Source: JANQIV01 sp050117315 (GTDB lineage: Bacteria > Bacteroidota > Ignavibacteria > Ignavibacteriales > Melioribacteraceae). From it: 58,087 bases of DNA. The notes beneath the pieces were generated by a model. That model worked only from the letters and a program-made list of their open reading frames with translations, was not told where the DNA came from and searched no databases. Each line of letters begins with the position of its first letter. Position 1 is the first letter of the stretch. Location: assembly GCA_050117315.1 (NCBI GenBank), contig JASFMY010000025.1, forward strand, positions 1-58,087, written 5' to 3'. A program made the translations under genes and the position numbers. Shown piece by piece: positions 1 to 7,611 of this stretch.

Positions 1-292
1 TTTACCATAGCCCTAAGAGAGTGAATAAATCAGCTTCATAGAGGCTCAAATAGACGCGTAGAAAAAAATCAACAAAAATTAAGGTAAAAAAGGTTATCTA
101 AAAAGCCGGAGTGTTGAAAAGATAAAAACAAAAGAAAAAAAGTGACAGTGTACAAATTACCAGAAAGTGAGCCCAAAAGCAGAGAAGTAAAAAATTGCTT
201 TTTTTTTGCTAAGGGGGAGTTATTTTCTCTTGACTTTTTTCTTAATAGACTTTTCGAACCCGTTTTTGGGGTGTCCATAGGACTCCTAGGGA

Positions 293-350
293 GAGAAATC
301 TTTCAATTAGAGTACAATTTCAAAGATTTCTCCCTCCGGTCGAAATGACA
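293..350. repeat. REP-like imperfect hairpin
   Basis: An 11-bp perfect inverted repeat (gagaaatcttt at 293-303, aaagatttctc at 322-332) is followed by a ctccggtcgaaatgac tail. From memory, motifs of the form gatttctc..tcgaaatgac are common intergenic repeats in Bacteroidota-like genomes; this was not checked. The segment lies directly beyond the decayed transposase remnant. I see no supported gene in 1-365. Confidence 0.5.
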
Positions 351-365
351 AAACGTTTAGATATC

Positions 366-800
366 TAATTTTGCAGAAACTCTATTGTAAATATATATTT
401 TCCTTGAGTGTTTCTATTACCTCTCTATCACTGAGTCCTAATTTATGCTTGATTATTAAGCTGCCTACGGCTATACGGCGGCAATGCTGTCAACTTAAGG
501 ATTGTCATTCCGTGATGGTTTTACACAGAATCTATTTTTTTAGAAGATTCCCGATTAAAGCATTCGGGAATGACTCCTATTATTATAAATGCAGTCTTAA
601 GTTGACAGCATTGATACGGCGGCCATCTATGCCATTCCTTCTTTGCTCTTCGATAAACTTCTGCTGTATATCCCTACCTATTGATCCCACGGTCATATTT
701 TTGATAGTCTAACCCATCTACTTTCTTTGTCTAATGCTGTCTCGAAGGGATGTTCAAATTCGAAAAGCTCTATTTGATTCGCTGTTTTATAGCGTAACAT
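366..800 (-). pseudogene. Decayed DDE transposase, N-terminal remnant (IS5/IS1182-like)
   Basis: An ATG at 800 with an upstream AGAGG opens a reading frame beginning MLRYKTANQIELFEFEHPFE, the usual opening of IS1182/IS5-type transposases (DUF772 domain). The frame continues as LDKESRWVRLSKI, meets a stop, continues in the same frame as PWDQ, stop, VGIYSRSLSKSK, then shifts frame to IDGRRIAVGSLIIKHKLGLS and ends near ENIYLQ at about 385. Several stops, a frameshift and an inserted MITE (482-613) show it is dead. The catalytic DDE core and C terminus are missing; I could not find them convincingly in 1-365. The family call rests on motif memory of the N-terminal domain, so the exact IS family is uncertain, but the transposase identity is fairly safe. 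Confidence 0.75.
482..613. mobile_element. 132-bp MITE with 18-bp TIRs and 9-bp TSD
   Basis: The left end caatgctgtcaacttaag (482-499) and the right end cttaagttgacagcattg (596-613) are perfect reverse complements. The element is flanked by a direct repeat atacggcgg at 473-481 and 614-622, a 9-bp target-site duplication. It has no coding capacity; an internal hairpin attcccga/tcgggaat lies at 547-571. Removing the element and one duplicate copy restores the host transposase reading IDGRRIAVG, so it clearly inserted into the older IS remnant. It presumably moved using the transposase of a full-length relative elsewhere in the genome. Confidence 0.9.
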
Positions 801-1029
801 TGTTTCTTTTCCTCTTAAAAGTGCGCATGTTTTTTCTTCAATTTATTATTTCTCTTGCTCTTTTTCAGGGTTTTATTTCCCTATCTTATTATTTCTCAAT
901 ATGTTAATTGATTCTCAACAATCACTTATTTAATAGCATATGAAGTAGGACTACAAACTTAGTTGTCAAATTTTGGTGAGTCGTGCATTAATCACACTTT
1001 ACGACCAGTGACTATATATCGATGAGTCG

Positions 1030-1734
1030 TTACTCAATTGCTTCGCGAACTCTTTTTCCTCCAACAAATCTACCTTTGTAATATGAACTCTGAAGGGACG
1101 AAACAACAACCCCCTTGGACCTGCTTGCATGCACAAAAAGATTGTCTCCTAGATAAATACCAACATGGCCGGGAAAAGATATTGTCGTAGTGTCAAAAAA
1201 TACCAAATCACCGAATCTTAGTTCGGATTTTGAATAAATGCTTTTCCCTTCATTAAACTGCTGTCTTGCAGTGCGCGGCAGCACTAAATTAAGAGAATTA
1301 CTAAAAACATTTTGTGTAAATGCGGAACAGTCGATCCCCTGTTTTGAGTTACCTCCATATTTATAGGGAGTATGTAAATAATTTATTACTTCGAAAAGAA
1401 TTTTTTCACGCGGGGTTAAGGTAATGTTAAAATCATTTAACTTATCATACTTGCTTATAAATTCTTCAGTATCTATTTTGTATTCTTCAACCGGTTCTTC
1501 GTCAAACTCTGCTTCATAATCTTTAAATACTGCTTCATCTTCATTTGTAGTTGGTGCTTCGGATTTTTCATCATCATCTTTTGAAGTAAACCGTACTGAT
1601 TTTTTTTTACTATCTGAGTCCTTTGCTTCCGGTTTGTTGTAACGCTGGTTGTATGAAGAAGAGGAGCAACCTACTGCAAATATGGTTGCTCCTAAAATAG
1701 AGATAAGTATAATCTTTGTATTTGCTTTCAGCAA
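1030..1734 (-). CDS. NlpC/P60 family lipoprotein (cell-wall endopeptidase)
   Basis: A predicted exported lipoprotein of 234 residues. It has a short hydrophobic signal ending in the lipobox-like AVGC (Cys about 23), an acidic and serine-rich linker (residues 25-90), and a C-terminal NlpC/P60 papain-like domain. The catalytic Cys is in GIDCSAF (about residue 135), the His in PGHVGIYLGD, and a third polar residue in the FVHAS segment. Such enzymes cut D-gamma-Glu to diaminopimelate bonds in peptidoglycan; the substrate here is inferred. No ATG is available near the start; the likely start is TTG at 1734, three bases after the rpoD stop, so translation is probably coupled to the sigma factor gene. 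It is the last gene of the engB-deoB-rpoD operon. Confidence 0.85.
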   Translation of the reverse strand: MLKANTKIILISILGATIFAVGCSSSSYNQRYNKPEAKDSDSKKKSVRFTSKDDDEKSEAPTTNEDEAVFKDYEAEFDEEPVEEYKIDTEEFISKYDKLNDFNITLTPREKILFEVINYLHTPYKYGGNSKQGIDCSAFTQNVFSNSLNLVLPRTARQQFNEGKSIYSKSELRFGDLVFFDTTTISFPGHVGIYLGDNLFVHASRSKGVVVSSLQSSYYKGRFVGGKRVREAIE

Positions 1735-1737
1735 AAA

Positions 1738-2592
1738 TCAGCCTAAATATGTTCTAAGATTTTTACTTCTTGAGGCGTGACGTAATCTTCTAATCGCCTT
1801 TTCTTTTATCTGCCTAACTCTTTCTCTTGTTAAATTAAATTTTTCGCCAATTTCTTCCAAAGTTAATGAATGCTCTTTATTCAAGCCGAAATAAAGTTTA
1901 ATAACTTCCGCTTCCCTTTCTGTTAATGTTGAAAGAGCTCTTTCTATTTCGTTTTTGAGAGATTCACTCATTAACGTAAAATCGGGTGAAGGTTGCTCGT
2001 TGTTGGAAAGCACGTCGAGCAGCCTGTTGTCTTCTCCCTGTGCAAAAGGTGCATCCATGGAAACGTGACGCCCGGAAATTTTCAAAGTGTCGGCTACTTC
2101 ATTAATATCCATTTCCAACTCTTTAGCCAACTCGGTTGCGCTCGGTTCTCTTTCGAACTCCTGTTCCAAATTGCTGTAAGCTTTACCGATTTTATTTAAT
2201 GCTCCAACCCTGTTTAAGGGCAGCCTAACTATCCTAGATTGCTCTGCCAAGGCCTGTAAAATTGATTGTCTAATCCACCAAACTGCGTAAGAAATAAATT
2301 TGAAACCCCTGGTTTCGTCGAATCTTTTTGCGGCTTTAATAAGCCCCAAATTCCCCTCATTAATGAGGTCACCTAATGATAAGCCTTGATTTTGGTACTG
2401 CTTAGCAACACTAACAACAAACCTTAAATTTGCTTTTACCAAACGTTCCAAAGAGATTTGATCGCCTTTTTTAATTTTAATGGCAAGTTCTATTTCTTCA
2501 TCAGGAGTAAGCAGATCAACTTTACCTATCTCTTGCAAATACTTATCCAGCGATTGGCTTTCGCGGTTTGTGTATTGCTTTGTTATTTTCAA
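1738..2592 (-). CDS. rpoD: Primary sigma factor RpoD/SigA, short Bacteroidota type
   Basis: A sigma-70 factor of 284 residues: region 1.2 (SLDKYLQEIGKVDLLT), region 2 with core-binding and -10 recognition helices (LINEGNLGLIKAAKRFD; FISYAVWWIRQSILQAL), region 3, and region 4 with the -35 helix-turn-helix (LEEIGEKFNLTRERVRQIK). It lacks region 1.1, as is typical of primary sigma factors in the Bacteroidota/Ignavibacteria group. The start is TTG at 2592 behind a strong AAAAGGAG; no ATG alternative keeps region 1.2. It follows two EutN shell-protein genes by 12 bases and precedes an NlpC/P60 gene, so all are likely cotranscribed. Best read as the housekeeping sigma, though a second group-2 copy elsewhere cannot be excluded. 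Confidence 0.93.
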   Translation of the reverse strand: MKITKQYTNRESQSLDKYLQEIGKVDLLTPDEEIELAIKIKKGDQISLERLVKANLRFVVSVAKQYQNQGLSLGDLINEGNLGLIKAAKRFDETRGFKFISYAVWWIRQSILQALAEQSRIVRLPLNRVGALNKIGKAYSNLEQEFEREPSATELAKELEMDINEVADTLKISGRHVSMDAPFAQGEDNRLLDVLSNNEQPSPDFTLMSESLKNEIERALSTLTEREAEVIKLYFGLNKEHSLTLEEIGEKFNLTRERVRQIKEKAIRRLRHASRSKNLRTYLG

Positions 2593-2604
2593 TTGAAACT
2601 CCTT

Positions 2605-2877
2605 TTAATTTATTACAGAATTTATTGAATCTACTATGCCTACTATCGAGGCATCAACCGGAGCCATTTCAACGTCTAACGGTATTACGGCTTCGCTTGC
2701 TGTTATATAATAAATAACTTCTCCCTGACCCGCTCCAATAGTATCAACTGCAATTACCGGGTCGCCGAGTTTTTCTTTTTCACCATTCAAAGGCTGAACA
2801 AACTGCAACTTGTAGCCCTTAATTGCTTCATACTTCCTTGTTGCCCAAATTGTTCCTATTACCTCTCCAAGATGCAT
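2605..2877 (-). CDS. EutN/CcmL-type microcompartment vertex protein (copy 2)
   Basis: A 90-residue single-domain protein of the EutN/CcmL (BMC-P) family, whose members form pentamers that cap the vertices of bacterial microcompartment shells. The family pattern is clear: N-terminal GEVIGTIWATRK, central AVDTIGAGQGEVIYY, and C-terminal APVDASIVGIVDSI. The ATG shares its first base with the end of the preceding eutN-like gene, so the pair is translationally coupled. No hexameric BMC-H or BMC-T shell gene and no signature core enzyme occurs in the window, so a shell can only be complete if other loci contribute. Family call is secure; function in a compartment is inferred. Confidence 0.92.
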   Translation of the reverse strand: MHLGEVIGTIWATRKYEAIKGYKLQFVQPLNGEKEKLGDPVIAVDTIGAGQGEVIYYITASEAVIPLDVEMAPVDASIVGIVDSINSVIN

Positions 2878-3176
2878 TACGGTTCAACCATTTCTTCAAT
2901 TTTTTCTTTAACTGAAATATCAAGCTTGTCTACAATAGCCATAATTACCGCATCAATAGGTTTATTTTTTGTTAAGCTAGTCTGCCGGGCAGAACTACCC
3001 TGAGCACAAAGAACAACTTCACCGACACCTGCGCCGACTGAATCTACAGCAACAATAAAATTTTCTTTTGGGGTATAGTCGATATTAAGCTGCCTGACAA
3101 TCAAAAATTTAGCGCCAACTAAATTTTCATCCTTCCTGGTTGACCAAACTGTCCCGATAACTTTGCCTAATATCAA
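2877..3176 (-). CDS. EutN/CcmL-type microcompartment vertex protein (copy 1)
   Basis: A 99-residue BMC-P family protein with GKVIGTVWSTRKDE at the N terminus, FIVAVDSVGAGVGEVVL in the middle and IDAVIMAIVDKLD near the end, followed by a short charged tail (KEKIEEMVEP) absent from the second copy. The start is TTG at 3176, overlapping the TGA of the upstream PIN gene (TTGA), with GGAG six bases upstream. It is clearly diverged from copy 2, so the two probably have separate positions or partners in a shell rather than being a recent duplication. No BMC-H gene is nearby. Confidence 0.92.
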   Translation of the reverse strand: MILGKVIGTVWSTRKDENLVGAKFLIVRQLNIDYTPKENFIVAVDSVGAGVGEVVLCAQGSSARQTSLTKNKPIDAVIMAIVDKLDISVKEKIEEMVEP

Positions 3177-3568
3177 TTTTCACTCCATAAATCTTCAGGG
3201 TAAATTACCTCTAAACCAGAATCTTTATATTTTCCCCTTATAGTCGTAATAATTTTTAATTTATTTATCTTTGCAACGATGCAAAATAATGCATCCCTTA
3301 CATTACCTGTATTTTCAGAAAACTCATCAACGTTTAAGCTGTAACGTGAATTTAATCCCAGTACTTTTAAAGCAGACAAAAGTTTAAGCGCCTCTTCTTT
3401 TTCTTCTCTGTCGGCAGTACTGAATATAATTTCAGATGCATTTAAAACGGTTGTAAAACATGTACCGTTTTTCATTAATAATTCCAAATCAGAATTTAAA
3501 GAACGATCATCCTGAGTTAAATGATTAACCAATACATCAGTATCAACTCAATACTCTTCTTTATTCAA
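3173..3568 (-). pseudogene. PIN-domain (VapC-like) toxin gene with a one-base lesion at its start
   Basis: The protein has the PIN nuclease order: VDTDVLVNHL (first catalytic Asp), a mid-domain NASEI (Glu), RDALFCIVAKINKLKI (Asp), and a C-terminal GLEVIYPEDL strand. The frame upstream of VDTD is blocked by a TGA at 3548-3550, preceded by NKEEY and a possible TTG at 3566. The first in-frame start after the stop is TTG at 3532, which loses the catalytic VDTD segment. A single TGG-to-TGA change, or loss of one G after the TTG at 3542-3544, would explain it; a sequencing error is possible. It sits between a candidate antitoxin and eutN. The PIN call is good; whether it makes active protein is doubtful. 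Confidence 0.7.
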
Positions 3569-3857
3569 GGTTTAATTTTTCCTTGAATCTTGATTTACTC
3601 AATTTCCCTTTACAATTAAGAAAATTATATACTACATCAGAAGGTAACGATTGTTTGTTTTTAATTTTTTGAAACAATTCGTTATCAATTCCCGAGATTT
3701 TATTTAACTTATTTGGCGACGCTGATATGGTTACGGTTACTTTATCAATGCCAGAATTATAAATTTGGCGCATCTCTTCAACCGGAATCTCGAAACTGCC
3801 GTTTTCCGACAATTGAACTTTGAAAGATAGTAAATTTATTTGATTTTCTTCAATCAT
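3561..3857 (-). CDS. Small protein, candidate antitoxin partner of the PIN gene
   Basis: A 98-residue protein with no recognised catalytic motif. Its N-terminal part (KVQLSENGSFEIPVEEMRQI) resembles the swapped-hairpin DNA-binding start of AbrB/VapB-like antitoxins, and its C-terminal part is lysine-rich and probably helical (LPSDVVYNFLNCKGKLSKSR). Its ATG overlaps the end of deoB by 8 bases, and it directly precedes a PIN-domain gene, which is the standard VapBC order. The antitoxin role is inferred from position and weak resemblance only. It may persist as an orphan if the PIN gene is dead. Confidence 0.6.
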   Translation of the reverse strand: MIEENQINLLSFKVQLSENGSFEIPVEEMRQIYNSGIDKVTVTISASPNKLNKISGIDNELFQKIKNKQSLPSDVVYNFLNCKGKLSKSRFKEKLNLE

Positions 3858-5013
3858 TTAAAAAGCTTCTTCCCTTTAAGCCGTTATTTATATTAAAGAA
3901 ATGAGCAACAGTCTGGGCAACGTCGGAAAAAGTTCCTCTTATTCCCATATTTTTCCCCGGTATGTTTTTTCTGTAAAATAAAACCGGAACATATTCCCTG
4001 GTATGGTCTGTACTTATCACAGTTGGATCGTTTCCATGATCCGCAGTTAATAATAACGCATCTGTTTCATCTAAAGTTTCAATTATTTCAGGCAACTTGT
4101 TGTCAAATTCCGTTAAAGCATTTGCAAATCCTTCTGGATCAAGCCTATGACCGAAATAAACATCAAAATCTACAAGGTTGGCAAATATAAAACTATTCGA
4201 TTCCGACTTTGAGTTCTCAATAATTTTTTCGATACCTTCACTATTAGATTTGGTTTTTACCTGCTTAATAATTCCCTTATAATTAAACAGGTCGTTTATT
4301 TTTCCAATGGCTACTGTTTTAATCCCGTTATTTTTCAGCACATCCAAAATAGTATCGCCCGGCGGATCAATTGAAAAATCCTTTCTATTGGTCGTTCTTA
4401 GGTAGTTTCCGGGTTTGCCGATAAAAGGCCTTGCTATTACTCTGCCCACCGAATCTTTACCTATGCATACCTGTTTTCTTGTTATTTCACAGATTTCGTA
4501 TAGTCTTTCGATTGGAATAATCTCTTCGTGAGCCGCAATTTGGAAAACCGAGTCCGCCGAAGTATATATGATCGGGTAGCCGGTTTTTAAATGTTCTTCT
4601 CCAAGTTCTTTTATGATTTCAGTTCCCGATGCAGGCATATTTCCCAGAACTCCTTTTACGCCTGTCTTTTGGATGAATAAATCAACCAGTTCTTCCGGGA
4701 ACCCGTCGGGATAATAAGGGAACTCAAGTTCAACTTTAATACCGCCTATTTCCCAATGTCCTGTGGTTGAGTCCTTCCCTTTTGATACCTCAATCATTTT
4801 ACCGTAAGAAGCTAAAGGGTTATTTATTTTTTTAATCCCTATAATTTCATCAATATTACCCAAACCAAGTTTTTCCAGGTTGGGCAGAGAAAAATTTTTA
4901 ACCTTCCTGGAAATATTTCCCAGCGTGTTTGCCCCTGTATCGCCATAGTTACCAGCATCAGGTAAGGCCCCTATACCAACTCCATCCAATATTATTAAAA
5001 TAAAATTTTTCAT
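3850..5013 (-). CDS. deoB: Phosphopentomutase
   Basis: A 387-residue enzyme of the alkaline-phosphatase superfamily that interconverts (deoxy)ribose 1-phosphate and 5-phosphate in nucleoside salvage. Metal and phosphate ligands are visible: N-terminal ILDGVGIGALPDAG, the phospho-acceptor Thr in DSTTGHWEIGG, the cap domain in the middle, then LVDFDVYFGHR, ADHGNDPT and STDHTREYVPVL. The length matches the family. It begins two bases after the GAF/GGDEF gene and overlaps the following small gene. Being two genes away from two EutN shell proteins is notable, because sugar-phosphate-type microcompartment loci combine BMC-P genes with deoxyribose-phosphate enzymes; no deoC is in the window. Confidence 0.96.
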   Translation of the reverse strand: MKNFILIILDGVGIGALPDAGNYGDTGANTLGNISRKVKNFSLPNLEKLGLGNIDEIIGIKKINNPLASYGKMIEVSKGKDSTTGHWEIGGIKVELEFPYYPDGFPEELVDLFIQKTGVKGVLGNMPASGTEIIKELGEEHLKTGYPIIYTSADSVFQIAAHEEIIPIERLYEICEITRKQVCIGKDSVGRVIARPFIGKPGNYLRTTNRKDFSIDPPGDTILDVLKNNGIKTVAIGKINDLFNYKGIIKQVKTKSNSEGIEKIIENSKSESNSFIFANLVDFDVYFGHRLDPEGFANALTEFDNKLPEIIETLDETDALLLTADHGNDPTVISTDHTREYVPVLFYRKNIPGKNMGIRGTFSDVAQTVAHFFNINNGLKGRSFLND

Positions 5014-5015
5014 AG

Positions 5016-6908
5016 TTAGCTTACACTTTTAACAGTGTTGCCGCCTTTTTCAATCGCTTTATTCAATGCAAGTTTTGCGTCTCTTATAACTTCATCAACG
5101 TCAGTTTTCTTATTGGTCGATGCTACCCCAACCGATATGGTAAAAGTAGTCTGCTTTGTCAACACAGCAATAGGTTTTCTTGCAATTTTAATTCTCAATT
5201 TTTCCGCCCATAAAAAGACATCTTTTGAATTAGTATTAAAAAAGTAGAGACCAAATATCCTTTCGTTAAATCTACCGAACAATATTTGAGACGCATCAAT
5301 TTCCTCTTTTATTGCATCGACAATTGATTTGAGCACTTTGGGAAACGGGTCATTTTCAAAAAGATTTTCCTGTTCCAGGAAATCATCAATACAAATGAGG
5401 GCAATAGAGCCCGGTAAAGATAATTCAAATGATTTTTCTAACTCAGAATCAAGCCTGCTTAAAAAGGTTTCATAATTTAATACACGCGTTTCAACATCAA
5501 CGGATAACAAACTTCTTAACAGTTTTTGATTTGAGTAAGTATAGACTATAAAGGAAAATATTTTAACCGCATTTCTTATGAAGCCGACATCGGCATTAGT
5601 GTAATTATTTTTTTTCAAACTTTCGAAACAGAAGACCCCGTAATTCTGTTCGTCATAAACCAGAGGCACTGCCAGGAAGGATCCTTCAAAATTGACATCT
5701 TCAGAATTAGAGAACCTTTTATAATCCTCTTCCGAAGTGTCGTCTATTTTTACCGGAGTACCGGATATAATTGCTTTGCCTACAATTGTTCCTTTTAGTT
5801 CAATATCAAGATGTTCACCAATATATTTCAGCGATGTTTTGTTAATTATTTTGGCTGTGTTAAAGCTGTTCGATTTAGAATCGTAGTAAACAAAAGTAAA
5901 TGCATCCCATTGAATTAGATCTTTGACCGACTCTTCAATTGTTTTGTAAAGGTCTTCGTTATCAATAAATTTTCTTTCCATACTTAATGAATTCAACAAA
6001 GCCTGCAGTCTTTTTTCGGCGACACTTTCTTCAAACTTTTTATCAAACAAAGAAATTATTAATGATATAACACGCACAAATCTTCCAAGCGAATATATTG
6101 TCTCTATCCCGAAAGCATCACCTTCCTTTGAATCAAGTGCAAGCACACCGGCAAGCATATTGCCGTAATAGAGAGGAACACCGATAAAACTTTTAATTCC
6201 TTGCGGTCTACTGTAGTATCTTATTACATCACGTTCTGCATTTAATGTTACATCAGTTAATAATTCAGGTTCTTCTTTCTCAATTACTTTGCTTAAAACA
6301 TCATCTTCCAGATCAAATTTCTTATTGGATAAATCTGTTGAGCTTGATACATATTTTTCCAGGGTTAACTTCTGCTTATTTTTATTGTACCAAAAGAATA
6401 GTGAAGAATGAGCAAGGTATACTTCTTTCGCAACCGTTAAAATTTTTTCAAGCACGAAAGCAAATTCTTCATCTTCGCTTACATCTTCCGGTATTTTTTC
6501 AGTGGCTATCTTTACAAAATTCTGTTTTAAGTCAGGGGGTTTAAAGAAATTCTTCTGGCCTATTTTATCGCTTACACTCCTGTAGTTGTCTGATGTAATT
6601 ACTTCGATATTTTTGTTGGGAGATACTATCTTAAAGTCTTCGCCTAAATCGGTATCATAATCTTTAGTTTTTGGGGAGGCTGTTTCTTCTTCAGATTCAA
6701 TCTCATCACCAGTATAATCCGACCCATCAATATCTTCTACTTGTTTGGAGGAATCACGGAGGAATATGATAAAACCGACATATATTACACTTAAACTTAC
6801 AGCAATAATTTCAAGAATTAAATCGTCCGTAAAAAACGGGATCGAATTCAAGATAGGCACAACTATAAAAATTAGTATCCGTTTTCTTAGCTTATTGGAT
6901 TTATCCAT
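5016..6908 (-). CDS. Membrane sensor with two GAF domains and a degenerate GGDEF domain
   Basis: 630 residues. Two N-terminal membrane segments (about 10-28 and 32-50) lead into an acidic linker (55-85), a first GAF domain (about 140-295, with GIKSFIGVPLYYGNMLAGVL), a second GAF domain (about 310-465, FLAVPLVYDEQNYGVFCFES) and a C-terminal GGDEF-like fold (about 475-630, ending ISVGVAS and DAKLALNKAIEKGGN). The signature loop reads FGRFNERIFGLYF: the GGDEF residues are replaced by NERIF, so diguanylate cyclase activity is not expected. The I-site is also not evident. It likely acts as a ligand-sensing scaffold. It lies between engB and deoB in the same operon. Confidence 0.85.
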   Translation of the reverse strand: MDKSNKLRKRILIFIVVPILNSIPFFTDDLILEIIAVSLSVIYVGFIIFLRDSSKQVEDIDGSDYTGDEIESEEETASPKTKDYDTDLGEDFKIVSPNKNIEVITSDNYRSVSDKIGQKNFFKPPDLKQNFVKIATEKIPEDVSEDEEFAFVLEKILTVAKEVYLAHSSLFFWYNKNKQKLTLEKYVSSSTDLSNKKFDLEDDVLSKVIEKEEPELLTDVTLNAERDVIRYYSRPQGIKSFIGVPLYYGNMLAGVLALDSKEGDAFGIETIYSLGRFVRVISLIISLFDKKFEESVAEKRLQALLNSLSMERKFIDNEDLYKTIEESVKDLIQWDAFTFVYYDSKSNSFNTAKIINKTSLKYIGEHLDIELKGTIVGKAIISGTPVKIDDTSEEDYKRFSNSEDVNFEGSFLAVPLVYDEQNYGVFCFESLKKNNYTNADVGFIRNAVKIFSFIVYTYSNQKLLRSLLSVDVETRVLNYETFLSRLDSELEKSFELSLPGSIALICIDDFLEQENLFENDPFPKVLKSIVDAIKEEIDASQILFGRFNERIFGLYFFNTNSKDVFLWAEKLRIKIARKPIAVLTKQTTFTISVGVASTNKKTDVDEVIRDAKLALNKAIEKGGNTVKSVS

Positions 6909-6967
6909 TTGCTATTCTTATTGTTAAAAATCTAATTGATAATTATAATAAAAACAATAATAATATT

Positions 6968-7552
6968 TCATCTAAAGTAAAGGGAGTTTAGTTTTTTAAT
7001 TATCTCTTTTTTACCGATACCTTTTGGTGAAGAATAAAAAATCAAGTTATCTTCAGGTAACAATTCCGGGAAAAATTCTGTTACAGTTTTTACTGCCGCT
7101 GATTTTTCTTTCTGATTTAGTTTATCAACTTTACTTAGAATAACGTAATAAGGAATTTCAAGTTCCCTCAAATAAGCATTCAATGCAATATCGAGATCAA
7201 AAGGTTTATGCCTGCTGTCAATAAAATGAAAAGCCAATGAAATATCCCGATCCGATTTTATGTAGTTGTTTACTAGCTTTTCCCAATTTCGTCTTTCACT
7301 TTCAGAAACCTTTGCATAGCCGAATCCGGGTAAATCAACGAGATAAATTTTATCATCAACAGAGTAGTAGTTCAACGACCTTGTTTTGCCCGGTGATGAA
7401 CTTGTCTTTGCTAAATTTTTAGAATTGAAAAGTGAATTAAGAAAAGAAGATTTGCCGACATTAGACCGCCCGCATAAAATAACTTCAGGAAGTTTTAATT
7501 TTGGCAAATCCTTCAAGTGGAAAACCGATTTTAAAAAGCGGGCATTTTTCAT
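6968..7552 (-). CDS. engB: Ribosome-assembly GTPase EngB/YsxC
   Basis: 194 residues, the usual length of the YihA/YsxC/EngB GTPases that assist 50S subunit assembly. G1 GRSNVGKSSF, G2 region SSSPGKTRSLNYY, G3 VDLPGFGYAK, G4 LSKVDK and G5 FYSSPKGIG are all present. The ATG at 7552 lies just downstream of the rplQ terminator, so it heads the next transcription unit or depends on read-through. It is followed by the GAF/GGDEF gene 59 bases on. Confidence 0.95.
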   Translation of the reverse strand: MKNARFLKSVFHLKDLPKLKLPEVILCGRSNVGKSSFLNSLFNSKNLAKTSSSPGKTRSLNYYSVDDKIYLVDLPGFGYAKVSESERRNWEKLVNNYIKSDRDISLAFHFIDSRHKPFDLDIALNAYLRELEIPYYVILSKVDKLNQKEKSAAVKTVTEFFPELLPEDNLIFYSSPKGIGKKEIIKKLNSLYFR

Positions 7553-7562
7553 AGTAAATAAA

Positions 7563-7595
7563 AAAAGAGCAACCTTTTTGGCTGCTCTTTTTAAA
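7563..7595 (-). terminator. Rho-independent terminator after rplQ
   Basis: Read on the minus strand, AAAAGAGCAGCC and GGTTGCTCTTTT form a long stem with an AAAAA loop, followed directly by a T-run. It closes the S10-spc-alpha cluster behind rplQ and sits a few bases ahead of the engB ATG. Confidence 0.88.
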
Positions 7596-7611
7596 TGTTT
7601 TTTGCTGACTT

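Noticed and set aside
69..278. Open frame of 69 codons on the minus strand near the left end
   Set aside because: The translation is low-complexity, Lys/Ser then Phe/Leu-rich, with no ribosome-binding site or recognisable motif. It lies in IS debris and could at most be a faint transposase tail.
348..359. caaaacgtttag as another LacI operator
   Set aside because: It matches the palindrome core, but lies inside decayed insertion sequence with no gene to control; taken as a measure of chance matches.
3548..3550. Selenocysteine or recoded UGA in the PIN gene
   Set aside because: There is no SECIS-like hairpin visible after the codon, and PIN domains do not use selenocysteine; a simple mutation or sequence error fits better.
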